Origin: Sipunculus nudus
Lineage: Eukaryota; Annelida; Sipuncula; Golfingiida; Sipunculidae
Direction of reading: 5' to 3'
Assembly (NCBI GenBank): GCA_026874595.1
Contig: CM049313.1
Location: forward strand, 31,990,008 to 32,054,007
Length of the DNA stretch: 64,000 nt
Shown: positions 24,301-35,538 of the stretch, in pieces
Numbering within the stretch: position 1 is the first letter of the stretch
Layout of the letters: each line of letters opens with the position of its first letter
Notes under the pieces: model-generated
What the model was told of the DNA's origin: nothing
Databases searched by the model: none
What the model saw: the letters and a program-made list of their open reading frames with translations, nothing else
Program-made: the position numbers and the translations under genes

Positions 24301-27300
24301 CCTCTACCCTAACAGGTAGGGTGGGAAGGTACACATTTCTACCCTAACAGGTAGGGTGGGAAGGTACACATTTCTACCTTAACAGGTAGGGCAGGAAGGT
24401 ACACATTTCTACCCTAACAGGTAGGGCAGGATGGTACACATTTCTACCCTAACAGGTAGGGCAGGATGGTACACATTTCTACCCTAACAGGTAGGGCAGG
24501 AAGGTACACATTTCTACCCTAACAGGTAGGGCAGGAAGGTACACATTTCTACCCTAACAGGTAGGGCAGGAAGGTACACATTTCTACCCTAACAGGTAGG
24601 GTGGGAAGGTACACACCTCTACCCTAACAGGTAGGGCAGGAAGGTACACACCTCTACCCTAACAGGTAGGGCAGGATGGTACACATTTCTACCCTAACAG
24701 GTAGGGCAGGAAGGTACACATTTCTACCCTAACAGGTAGGGTGGGAAGGTACACACCTCTACCCTAACAGGTAGGGCAGGAAGGTACACACCTCTACCCT
24801 AACAGGTAGGGTGGGAAGGTACACACCTCTACCCTAACAGGTAGGGTGGGAAGGTACACATTTCTACCCTAACAGGTAGGGTGGGAAGGTACACACCTCT
24901 ACCCTAACAGGTAGGGTGGGAAGGTACACACCTCTACCCTAACAGGTAGGGTGGGAAGGTACACATTTCTACCCTAACAGGTAGGGCAGGATGGTACACA
25001 CCTCTACCCTAACAGGTAGGGCAGGAAGGTACACATTTCTACCCTAACAGGTAGGGTGGGAAGGTACACACCTCTACCCTAACAGGTAGGGCAGGAAGGT
25101 ACACACCTCTACCCTAACAGGTAGGGTGGGAAGGTACACATTTCTACCCTAACAGGTAGGGCAGGAAGGTACACATTTCTACCCTAACAGGTAGGGCAGG
25201 AAGGTACACATTTCTACCCAAACAGGTAGGGCAGGAAGGTACACACCTCTACCCTAACAGGTAGGGCAGGAAGGTACACACCTCTACCCTAACAGGTAGG
25301 GTGGGAAGGTACACATTTCTACCTTAACAGGTAGGGCAGGAAGGTACACATTTCTACCCTAACAGGTAGGGCAGGATGGTACACATTTCTACCCTAACAG
25401 GTAGGGCAGGAGGGTACACATTTCTACCCTAACAGGTAGGGCAGGAAGGTACACATTTCTACCCTAACAGGTAGGGCAGGAAGGTACACATTTCTACCCT
25501 AACAGGTAGGGCGGGAAGGTACACATTTCTACCCTAACAGGTAGGGTGGGAAGGTACACACCTCTACCCTAACAGGTAGGGTGGGAAGGTACACACCTCT
25601 ACCCTAACAGGTAGGGTGGGAAGGTACACACCTCTACCCTAACAGGTAGGGCGGGAAGGTACACACCTCTACCCTAACAGGTAGGGCAGGATGGTACACA
25701 TTTCTACCCTAACAGGTAGGGCAGGAAGGTACACATTTCTACCCTAACAGGTAGGGTGGGAAGGTACACACCTCTACCCTAACAGGTAGGGCAGGATGGT
25801 ACACATTTCTACCCTAACAGGTAGGGCAGGAAGGTACACACCTCTACCCTAACAGGTAGGGTGGGAAGGTACACACCTCTACCCTAACAGGTAGGGCGGG
25901 AAGGTACACATTTCTACCCTAACAGGTAGGGCAGGATGGTACACATTTCTACCCTAACAGGTAGGGCAGGATGGTACACATTTCTACCTTAACAGGTAGG
26001 GCAGGAAGGTACACATTTCTACCCTAACAGGTAGGGCAGGAAGGTACACATTTCTACCCTAACAGGTAGGGCAGGATGGTACACATTTCTACCCTAACAG
26101 GTAGGGTGGGAAGGTACACATTTCTACCTTAACAGGTAGGGTGGGAAGGTACACATTTCTACCTTAACAGGTAGGGCAGGAAGGTACACATTTCTACCCT
26201 AACAGGTAGGGCAGGATGGTACACATTTCTACCCTAACAGGTAGGGTGGGAAGGTACACATTTCTACCCTAACAGGTAGGGTGGGAAGGTACACATTTCT
26301 ACCCTAACAGGTAGGGTGGGAAGGTACACATTTCTACCTTAACAGGTAGGGCAGGAAGGTACACATTTCTACCCTAACAGGTAGGGCAGGATGGTACACA
26401 TTTCTACCCTAACAGGTAGGGCAGGATGGTACACATTTCTACCTTAACAGGTAGGGCAGGAAGGTACACATTTCTACCCTAACAGGTAGGGCAGGAAGGT
26501 ACACATTTCTACCCTAACAGGTAGGGCAGGATGGTACACATTTCTACCCTAACAGGTAGGGTGGGAAGGTACACATTTCTACCTTAACAGGTAGGGCAGG
26601 AAGGTACACATTTCTACCCTAACAGGTAGGGCAGGATGGTACACATTTCTACCTTAACAGGTAGGGCAGGAAGGTACACACCTCTACCCTAACAGGTAGG
26701 GTGGGAAGGTACACACCTCTACCCTAACAGGTAGGGTGGGAAGGTACACATTTCTACCTTAACAGGTAGGGCAGGATGGTACACATTTCTACCCTAACAG
26801 GTAGGGTGGGAAGGTACACATTTCTACCCTAACAGGTAGGGTGGGAAGGTACACATTTCTACCTTAACAGGTAGGGCAGGAAGGTACACATTTCTACCCT
26901 AACAGGTAGGGCAGGATGGTACACATTTCTACCCTAACAGGTAGGGCAGGATGGTACACATTTCTACCTTAACAGGTAGGGCAGGAAGGTACACATTTCT
27001 ACCCTAACAGGTAGGGCAGGAAGGTACACACCTCTACCCTAACAGGTAGGGCAGGAAGGTACACATTTCTACCTTAACAGGTAGGGCAGGAAGGTACACA
27101 TTTCTACCCTAACAGGTAGGGCAGGATGGTACACATTTCTACCTTAACAGGTAGGGCAGGAAGGTACACACCTCTACCCTAACAGGTAGGGTGGGAAGGT
27201 ACACACCTCTACCCTAACAGGTAGGGCAGGAAGGTACACACCTCTACCCTAACAGGTAGGGCAGGAAGGTACACATTTCTACCCTAACAGGTAGGGCAGG

Positions 27301-29806
27301 AAGGTACACACCTCTACCCTAACAGGTAGGGCAGGAAGGTACACATTTCTACCTTAACAGGTAGGGCAGGAAGGTACACATTTCTACCCTAACAGGTAGG
27401 GCAGGATGGTACACATTTCTACCTTAACAGGTAGGGCAGGAAGGTACACACCTCTACCCTAACAGGTAGGGTGGGAAGGTACACACCTCTACCCTAACAG
27501 GTAGGGTGGGAAGGTACACATTTCTACCCTAACAGGTAGGGCAGGAAGGTGGGCAGGAAGGTACACTTTTCTCCCCTAACAGGTAGGGCAGGAGGGTACA
27601 CATTTCTACCCTAACAGGTAGGGCAGGATGGTACACATTTCTACCCTAACAGGCAGGGCAGGAAGGTACACACCTCTACCCTAACAGGTAGGGTGGGAAG
27701 GTACACACCTCTACCCTAACAGGTAGGGCGGGAAGGTACACACCTCTACCCTAACAGGTAGGGTGGGAAGGTACACATTTCTACCCTAACAGGTAGGGCG
27801 GGAAGGTACACATTTCTACCCTAACAGGTAGGGCGGGAAGGTACACATTTCTACCCTAACAGGTAGGGCGGGAAGGTACACACCTCTACCCTAACAGGTA
27901 GGGCAGGATGGTACACGTTTCTACCTTAACAGGTAGGGCAGGAAGGTACACATTTCTACCCTAACAGGTAGGGTGGGAAGGTACACATTTCTACCCTAAC
28001 AGGTAGGGCAGGAAGGTGGGCAGGAAGGTACACTTTTCTCCCCTAACAGGTAGGGCAGGAGGGTACACATTTCTACCCTAACAGGTAGGGCAGGATGGTA
28101 CACATTTCTACCTTAACAGGTAGGGCAGGAAGGTACACATTTCTACCCTAACAGGTAGGGCAGGAAGGTACACATTTCTACCCTAACAGGTAGGGTGGGA
28201 AGGTACACATTTCTACCTTAACAGGTAGGGCAGGAAGGTACACATTTCTACCCTAACAGGTAGGGCAGGATGGTACACATTTCTACCTTAACAGGTAGGG
28301 CAGGAAGGTACACATTTCTACCCTAACAGGTAGGGCAGGATGGTACACATTTCTACCCTAACAGGTAGGGCAGGATGGTACACATTTCTACCCTAACAGG
28401 TAGGGCAGGATGGTACACATTTCTACCTTAACAGGTAGGGCAGGAAGGTACACATTTCTACCCTAACAGGTAGGGCAGGAAGGTACACATTTCTACCCTA
28501 ACAGGTAGGGTGGGAAGGTACACATTTCTACCTTAACAGGTAGGGCAGGAAGGTACACATTTCTACCCTAACAGGTAGGGCAGGATGGTACACATTTCTA
28601 CCTTAACAGGTAGGGCAGGAAGGTACACATTTCTACCCTAACAGGTAGGGCAGGAAGGTACACACCTCTACCCTAACAGGTAGGGCAGGAAGGTACACAC
28701 CTCTACCCTAACAGGTAGGGCAGGAAGGTACACACCTCTACCCTAACAGGTAGGGTGGGAAGGTACACACCTCTACCCTAACAGGTAGGGTGGGAAGGTA
28801 CACACCTCTACCCTAACAGGTAGGGTGGGAAGGTACACATTTCTACCCTAACAGGTAGGGCAGGAAGGTGGGCAGGAAGGTACACTTTTCTCCCCTAACA
28901 GGTAGGGCAGGAGGGTACACATTTCTACCCTAACAGGTAGGGCAGGATGGTACACATTTCTACCCTAACAGGCAGGGCAGGAAGGTACACACCTCTACCC
29001 TAACAGGTAGGGTGGGAAGGTACACACCTCTACCCTAACAGGTAGGGCGGGAAGGTACACACCTCTACCCTAACAGGTAGGGTGGGAAGGTACACATTTC
29101 TACCCTAACAGGTAGGGCGGGAAGGTACACATTTCTACCCTAACAGGTAGGGCGGGAAGGTACACATTTCTACCCTAACAGGTAGGGCGGGAAGGTACAC
29201 ACCTCTACCCTAACAGGTAGGGCAGGATGGTACACGTTTCTACCTTAACAGGTAGGGCAGGAAGGTACACATTTCTACCCTAACAGGTAGGGCGGGAAGG
29301 TACACATTTCTACCCTAACAGGTAGGGTGGGAAGGTACACATTTCTACCCTAACAGGTAGGGCAGGAAGGTGGGCAGGAAGGTACACTTTTCTCCCCTAA
29401 CAGGTAGGGCAGGAGGGTACACATTTCTACCCTAACAGGTAGGGCAGGATGGTACACATTTCTACCCTAACAGGCAGGGCAGGATGGTACACATTCCTGC
29501 CTTAACAGGTAGGGCAGGAAGGTACACATTTCTACCCTAACAGGTAGGGCAGGAAGGTACACATTTCTACCCTAACAGGTAGGGCGGGAAGGTACACATT
29601 TCTACCCTAACAGGTAGGGTGGTAAGGTACACATTTCTACCCTAACAGGTAGGGCAGGAAGGTGGGCAGGAAGGTACATGTTTCTCCCCTAACAGGTAGG
29701 GCAGGAAGGTACACATTTCTACCCTAACAGGTAGGGCGGGAAGGTACACATTTCTACCCTAACAGGTAGGGCAGGAAGGTACACATTTCTACCCTAACAG
29801 GTATCC
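21340..29806 (+). repeat. Giant 35-bp satellite/minisatellite array in intron 3 (about 240 copies)
   Basis: The unit is 35 bp, for example GGTACACACCTCTACCCTAA followed by CAGGTAGGGTGGGAA. Variation is limited to a few positions: CACC/ATTT before CTACC, and GTGGGAA, GCGGGAA, GCAGGAA or GCAGGAT at the end. An insertion variant containing CAGGAAGGTGGGCAGGAAGG lies at 23435, 27542, 28009, 28861, 29363 and 29655. Block order is partly repeated, giving higher-order structure. The array starts in degenerate units near 21340 and stops abruptly at CAGGTATCC (29806). Since 35 is not a multiple of three, the frames seen across it are not protein-coding evidence. Confidence 0.95.
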
Positions 29807-29969
29807 AAAATTGTTGATATATGAATTTCCTGAGATTCATTTTTCATATTAACAGTTTGTTATGCTAATTAAGGTTAAAATTTCCAGTCACTGTGGTGGT
29901 AGTAATAAGGGTATGACCCTCTCAACATGGGAAATTCCTTTAATAAGTGTGGCTCACTTATAGAAAAAA

Positions 29970-30946
29970 TATTTCAGCTCAGCTCAAAGTCATCAGAGCT
30001 ATAGCAATCATTTTTTGTGCATGGTCCATTTGTCGGGCCATCTGTCAATCAATTAACAGGGCACAAATTGTAACCTTATGGACCAGGAAGTTCCTTATTT
30101 GACAGGTCCTGATAGGTTCTTTGTAGAACCAGAAAACCAGGTCACTGTGACTGATATTCTCTGAGTTATGTAGAAAAATGTGTATCAGTTCCTCAGAAGC
30201 CAAGTCTCCAGCCAGGAAAGGTTCATACAATAAGCCAGGTTTCTCAGGAATAGCATGATTGATTGCCTTGAAATCTGGAATGCTAATTGACCATTAAGGA
30301 CCTTTTAAATGCTGCAGAAGATGCGTGGCACCACCTGCAATATTTCTATTTTTACCTATTTTTGCCTGCTTTAGTGAAGATGACAATTTACAGTCATCGG
30401 TCAAAACCTCAGTAGAGCACAAAATTATGTCACTGTGACCTATATTCATTGAATAACAGAACAGAAATACATGTTAGTAAAAATTCATAAAACAAGAGTT
30501 AAAAGACCAGGTTTCTCAGTAAAGCTGGATTGATTGCCAGAACACGAACTTCTGCATAAGACTGGTGGTGCCACCTGCAGTATTTCTATTTTTTACACAT
30601 TTTTACCTGTACATGTGCTTTTTAACATGAAATTTAAAAGGCATCAGTCAAATCTTCAGCAGGGTATAATTCATAACTGTCAGCCTCAGGAAGTTCAAAC
30701 TTCACATGTTGAAAGGTCCTTTTTGTAGATCTTAAAGTAGGTCACTGTGACCTATATTCTGTGAGTTATAGACCAAAATCATGTGTTTGTGCACCTAAAA
30801 ACTGAGACTCATGTTGGTAATTTATTTCATAATAAGCAACATTTTGCAGGAATATCTGGATGGATTTTCATAAAAGTTTGTATATTAAACAATTGTTTCC
30901 TGTTTTTCTCAAATTCAGCAGAGCATCATGATCCAAGGGCCACTTT
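29970..30946 (+). mobile_element. Decayed HINE element C
   Basis: The 5' end is ATTTCAGCTCAGCTCAAAGTC...GAGCTATAGCAATCA and the 3' end is TTCAGCAGAGCATCATGATCC...GGGCCACTT, both eroded versions of the termini of element B. The core has two diverged units with GGGCACAAATTGTAACC, 'GGTCACTGTGACCTATATTC' and palindromes at about 30328 (GTGGCACCACCTG) and 30565 (GGTGGTGCCACCTG). More diverged than its neighbours, so probably older. Confidence 0.6.
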
Positions 30947-31176
30947 TCTTTTGCTAGTTACCTAGGATCACATTTTAATGAGAAATTCTATTTTGATGGA
31001 CAGTTCAAAAAGATCAACATGTAGAGAAGGGCTAAGGTGTCTGCAATACATATTTAATGTTGATCAACTAATAGCTAACTACCTTCCGTTATAATAGATA
31101 TAGTGTTGAGTATATTGTATGTTAGTATAGTTTTTCAAAACAAGAAAGTTTATTGGACACTGTGTCTATGTTTTAG

Positions 31177-31222
31177 GTCTGTACATTATTATCTGAAGAA
31201 GGCACAATAGAAACTATATCCG
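31177..31222 (+). CDS. Internal exon 4 (46 nt, small) of the unrecognised helical protein
   Basis: The acceptor is TGTCTATGTTTTAG and the donor is GTGAGTTA. Phase 0 at entry, 15 codons VCTLLSEEGTIETIS, then G, so the following intron is phase 1. The exon is accepted despite its small size because it is the only short open segment found here that both continues exon 3 in phase 0 and supplies the single base needed to open exon 5 as Asp (G + AC). Its tract is weak in pyrimidines and it is flanked by two very long introns, so it might be skipped in some transcripts; skipping would shift the frame. Confidence 0.7.
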
Positions 31223-31614
31223 GTGAGTTATATCTTCACAAATCCGTTTCTTTGCAAGTTTTATTTTTGTAACAGCTGTACTTAACTTTGCACCTGCCAG
31301 TGATGACGTGATCATTAAACATTCCTGTGCTTGGTTTCTTTCTGGTAGTGAACACATGGAGTGTTGAGTTGTAAAACTTCTACAGCAATTCAAGTACTTT
31401 CTTTGTCAGCTTTTTGGAACCATATATTATGATTCTAAGTGTCAAGTCTCCCTGTTACTTTGGTTTCTAAGCATGCCCCACTGCGCAGAACTGACATAAC
31501 TGACCAACAATGTTCACCTAGATACATTTCAGGTCATATTTTATGTATGTAAAAATTGATATGACACAAAAAATTGTGATCTTTTCTTTCCAAGACCATA
31601 CAGGGTGCTAGTAG

Positions 31615-32985
31615 TTTTTAGCTCAGCTGACTATAAATCAACTGAGCTATAGCAATGGACCTTTGTCCATCAGCTGTCCATCTGTCCCTCTGTTAAACGG
31701 GCATGTTCTGAAACCGTTTAACTTATGAATCTGAAATTCAGCATACAGTTAAATGTCCCCAAAATCTCCTACCATACTAAAGATTGGGTAACTGCTATTT
31801 CATTCCTTCAAGATATTTAGAAAAAACCTCAGTTTCCCATTGAAAACCCATTGTCACACTTATAGACTGCCTAATCTCAATACCCCTGATATGTTTTTGA
31901 TCAAATATAATAAAATATTTCTCTATATAAATTTCCTATGAACATTCCAGGAATAAGGTTAGTATTGTATTATTTCCTGTAGTTATGGGCCCAAAAAAAA
32001 TGCAGTTTGTAAAAAAAATCAGGAAAGATATTTACTCATTTAAAATGAAGAATGTTTTGAGAGAAAAGTCTCATGTTTTGAGAGAAAAATGAAGAGACTT
32101 TTTTCAAGGATATAGCTTTATTTAATCAAGATTCAATTATTTTCCCAAAATTAGATCTGAATTTTGCCAGTGTTTTAAGTTATTAACATAAATATAAAAT
32201 CAGTGCCTTAAACTTTTCCAAACTTTGGCCATGGCATGTTTTTTTCCTGTAAGAACTTTTTATTTAATTTTCAAAGTATATTCCCATAAGGAATTAATCT
32301 GGTAAAATCTCAAATTTGAAAATAAAAACTCTAAAAATTAGGGTAGCTATGGAATTTTTTGGAGGCTCTTATTGTATTCACCTGCAGAGGTTCCAGCTCA
32401 CTTCTGGTCACTGGAGGACAGCTGTGCAAGGGTTCCCTGATTTTTTTGGTCATTTGGGGAGATCCCCTGCTGTGGCAGGTTTACAGTGTTTAGCAGTAAT
32501 TGCTATTGTTTGATTTTTATTTCCTTACTTATAAGCTGTTTCCACTCCAAGATACAAATTTTTTTTTGAAACAGCAATTCAAGGAGTCATCAAGAAGATG
32601 CCAGGTTTTGGTAATGTAGGATTGTAGAAGAAATTAATTTTCTTTTTAAATAACTTTTGGAAATCAAAATATAATTAAACCCATCAGTATGCATAATGTG
32701 ATAATATATGATCCAAATTATAGATATATAGTGGTGTAATTTCGAATTGTGAATTCATAATCATATGTTTATCATATATTTATTGTTTTGCAAATTTATA
32801 AAATTTTTGTGGAAAAAAAAATACATCTGTGCGCATAATGTGATGTTATCTGACCAAATTATTCATAAATTTTGACGCAGTTTAGAATTGTAAATGAACT
32901 TATATATTCAGTTATATGTGTTATATTGCAAATGTAAAAAATTTATAAACTATATAAAACTTATTTGATCTTATATTAACATATT
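31615..32985 (+). mobile_element. HINE element D, 5' part, interrupted by element E
   Basis: It starts TTTTTAGCTCAGCTGAC and continues to GTCAACTGAGCTATAGCAAT. The core differs from the 340-bp type: 'TTTGGCCATGGCATG' with 'TTTTTTTCCTGTAAG', then 'TTGGAGGCTCTTATTG', 'CTTCTGGTCACTGGAGG' and 'GCTGTTTCCACTCCAAGATA'. The last block recurs after element E (about 35720) and a related version near 61500, so D carries an approximately 600-bp module in tandem. Its probable 3' end is at 37230. The join between 32985 and 35539 was not proven. Confidence 0.55.
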
Positions 32986-35538
32986 GTTAGCTCAGCTGAC
33001 TATAAGTCAACTGAGCTATAGTCAAGGTCCATTGTCCGTGGTCCGTCCATCCGTTAGACTGGCACGTTTTGAAACCATTAGACCTACTAATTTGGCAATA
33101 AAATTTGGCATACTGTTAGATGTCCCCAAGATCTCCTACCAAGCCGAAAACTGGGTGTTTGCAACTTCGTTCCTTTGAGAAATTAAGGAAAAACCTCAAT
33201 TTTTTATTAAAAACCTATTTTCACACTTCAGGACTGCCTAATATCAAAACCACTCATCTGTTTTACCTCATATTTACCATAAATATTTCTCTATATAGTT
33301 CCTATGTACATGCCAGAAATTATGTCTGTATTATTTAAATTAAAAAAGTTATGGGCCCAAACAAAATGCATTTTGTAAAAAATCAGAAAAGATATTTGAT
33401 CACTTAACACAAAAAATGTTAATGCTATGGACCTTTTTTCCAGTAATATAACTTTGATTAATCAAAATTAAATTGTATACCCAAAATTAGATGAAAATCT
33501 TTTAAATTTTTTAAAATATTAATAAAAATAAAAAATTGGTACCTTAAATTTTGCCCAACTTTGACCATGGCACGTTTTTTTCCTGTAAGTACTGTGGATT
33601 TAATTTTCACAGCATGTTTTTGTTAGCATTTCAACTGTTAACACCAAAAATTTGAAACCAGTTGATCAAAAACTGTAGATTTTAATCAAGTTTTCAAGCA
33701 CCATGTAACATTGTTTACATCAAGCTAGTGTTATGCAGTTTGCAAGAGCTCAGCTCCCCAGCTTCAGCTCTAAGTTAATTAAATTCGGCATACAGTTAGA
33801 TGTCTCCAAAATGCCCTACCATGCCAAGAATTTGGTCACTAGGACATTCGAGATATTAATGAAAAACTTCATTTTTCCATTAAAAACCCATTGTTACACT
33901 TCAAGACTGCCTAATATCAAAACCACTGATCTGACTTTAATCATAAATAATATACATATTTTTCATTCTCTATGCACATGCCAGAATGATGTCAGTATTG
34001 TGTAATTGTTTTAACTTATGGGCCCAAACATAATGCACTTTGTAAAAAATCAAGAAATATATTTACTCCCTTAACAAGAGCATTGCTGAAGCTAGAAATT
34101 TTTTTGTCAGGTATGTAACATTATTTAATCAAGATTCAATTGAATACCCAAAATTAGTTCTGAATTTTTCAAATTTTATTTAGTATAAATATAAAATTAG
34201 TACCTTAAATTTTGCCCAACTGTGACCATGGCACGTTTGTTTCCTGTGAGCACTGTTGATATAATTTTCATATCATGCACACATAAGCAAAAATTGTAGC
34301 TTTTATGAATGTTTTTTATGAGACCCTGTCAGACTTTGGCTCTCTCCAGCCCCTCTCGAGTCACCTGTATGTTGACCTTGTTGACCTTTCATCAAATTAT
34401 GCACGCTTGAGGCGAGGCATACATGGAATCCAGGCAGCTTATGGCAAGCCACAGTTAATCCAGGTGTCCAACCCAACTCATCTAGTAGTTTTAACCAAGA
34501 ACATAACAAAAACAATAAATTAATAAACTTTTATTGGTTTTTAATAACAAATTAAAGAAAAATAGAAAAGGAATTTTAGTTTATAATAACAGGAGATTAA
34601 CTTGCAGTTACTGATGATATAAGAATCTTGTATCGATGGGTAGAATGTCACATATTCCAAATAACACCATGCAGTCACCTATGGCATTTTTCAGTTCAAT
34701 TTTAATGATAAAGAAGTAAATCATATTATTCATTACTAATCATTAGGGATCATATGAAGGAAATTAGACAAAGATGCAGTTGATAATATTAATCTAGATT
34801 CCTGCTGTGTCTAGTGTGTACATTGATGTGAAATTAGTCCAAAATGAATTTTTTACAGTTATTTTTTAATATAAATAAAAGCCATAAAACCAGGTACTTA
34901 TGATCATTATTTAAATGTGTGAATTTTGTATATTCTGGATTCTCAACATCATTGTTTGGTGAAAACTGAATAAATTCCAGACATGGTGCAAATACTTTGT
35001 AATTGTATTTAAATACGAATATGATTTTGTACTCCATTATAAAATTTCTTGCATAAAGAATGGGAATTCAGGTAAAAATGAAAATATATGAATAATCGTG
35101 CAAATACTTTCAAAATGTATTCATGAATGCATTCATGAATATATTCTTTAATATTATTTTAATAATCATATCGGTTATATTTCATTTTAAAAAATCATAT
35201 GATTCTCTTATTATTTTTAATGAATAATTATATTTGGGACAATATTTGTATTTTTTTTAATAAATAGTTAAACTCTTATATTATATGTTCTGCTTATAAG
35301 TTATATGGCCAAGTCAAAATCTGTGTGACAATAGTACTCCATTTGTTAGTAAAATAAATAAAATCAATCCTCTTCCCTGTCTCCAAAGGTACTATCAAAA
35401 TCATACATAAGCTAAACAACAACAACTCATAATACAGCTTATATTTATTACCACACAAAACCAGCATGTGCCTCATTTCTAAATAATATTTTTTATCATA
35501 TATAACAGCTGAGCGTCGTGACCCATAGGTCCCTTGTT
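32986..35538 (+). mobile_element. HINE element E, 2.55 kb, nearly full length
   Basis: It opens TTAGCTCAGCTGACTATAAG and closes CAGCTGAGCGTCGTGACCC / ATAGGTCCCTTGTT (35538). It is collinear and highly similar over its whole length to elements F (46883-49525) and G (55532-58132). Shared landmarks are TTTGACCATGGCACG, CCTGTAAGTACTGTGG, a GC-richer block 'CCTGTCAGACTTTGGCTC' (34322), AATAAATTAATAAA, and a long AT-rich tail with 'CTCCATTTGTTA' and 'AACAACAACAACTCATAATA'. No coding frame longer than 90 codons is present. Confidence 0.75.

Larger units (their letters stand above)
13234..31176 (+). other. Intron 3 (17.9 kb)
   Basis: GT...AG intron, phase 0. It contains a LINE remnant (13290-13710), a 5.5-kb HINE (15684-21211), the 8.5-kb 35-bp satellite array (21340-29806) and a decayed HINE (29970-30946). 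Because it is phase 0 at both sides, an undetected exon whose length is a multiple of three cannot be excluded. Confidence 0.7.

Noticed and set aside
21340-29806. Interstitial telomere array (units contain CCCTAAC)
   Set aside because: Only one telomere-like hexamer occurs per 35-bp unit and the rest is unrelated; no TTAGGG tandem is present.
21340-29806. CRISPR-like array of regular repeats
   Set aside because: There are no variable spacers; the whole 35-bp unit is repeated with a few polymorphic sites, and the setting is animal DNA.
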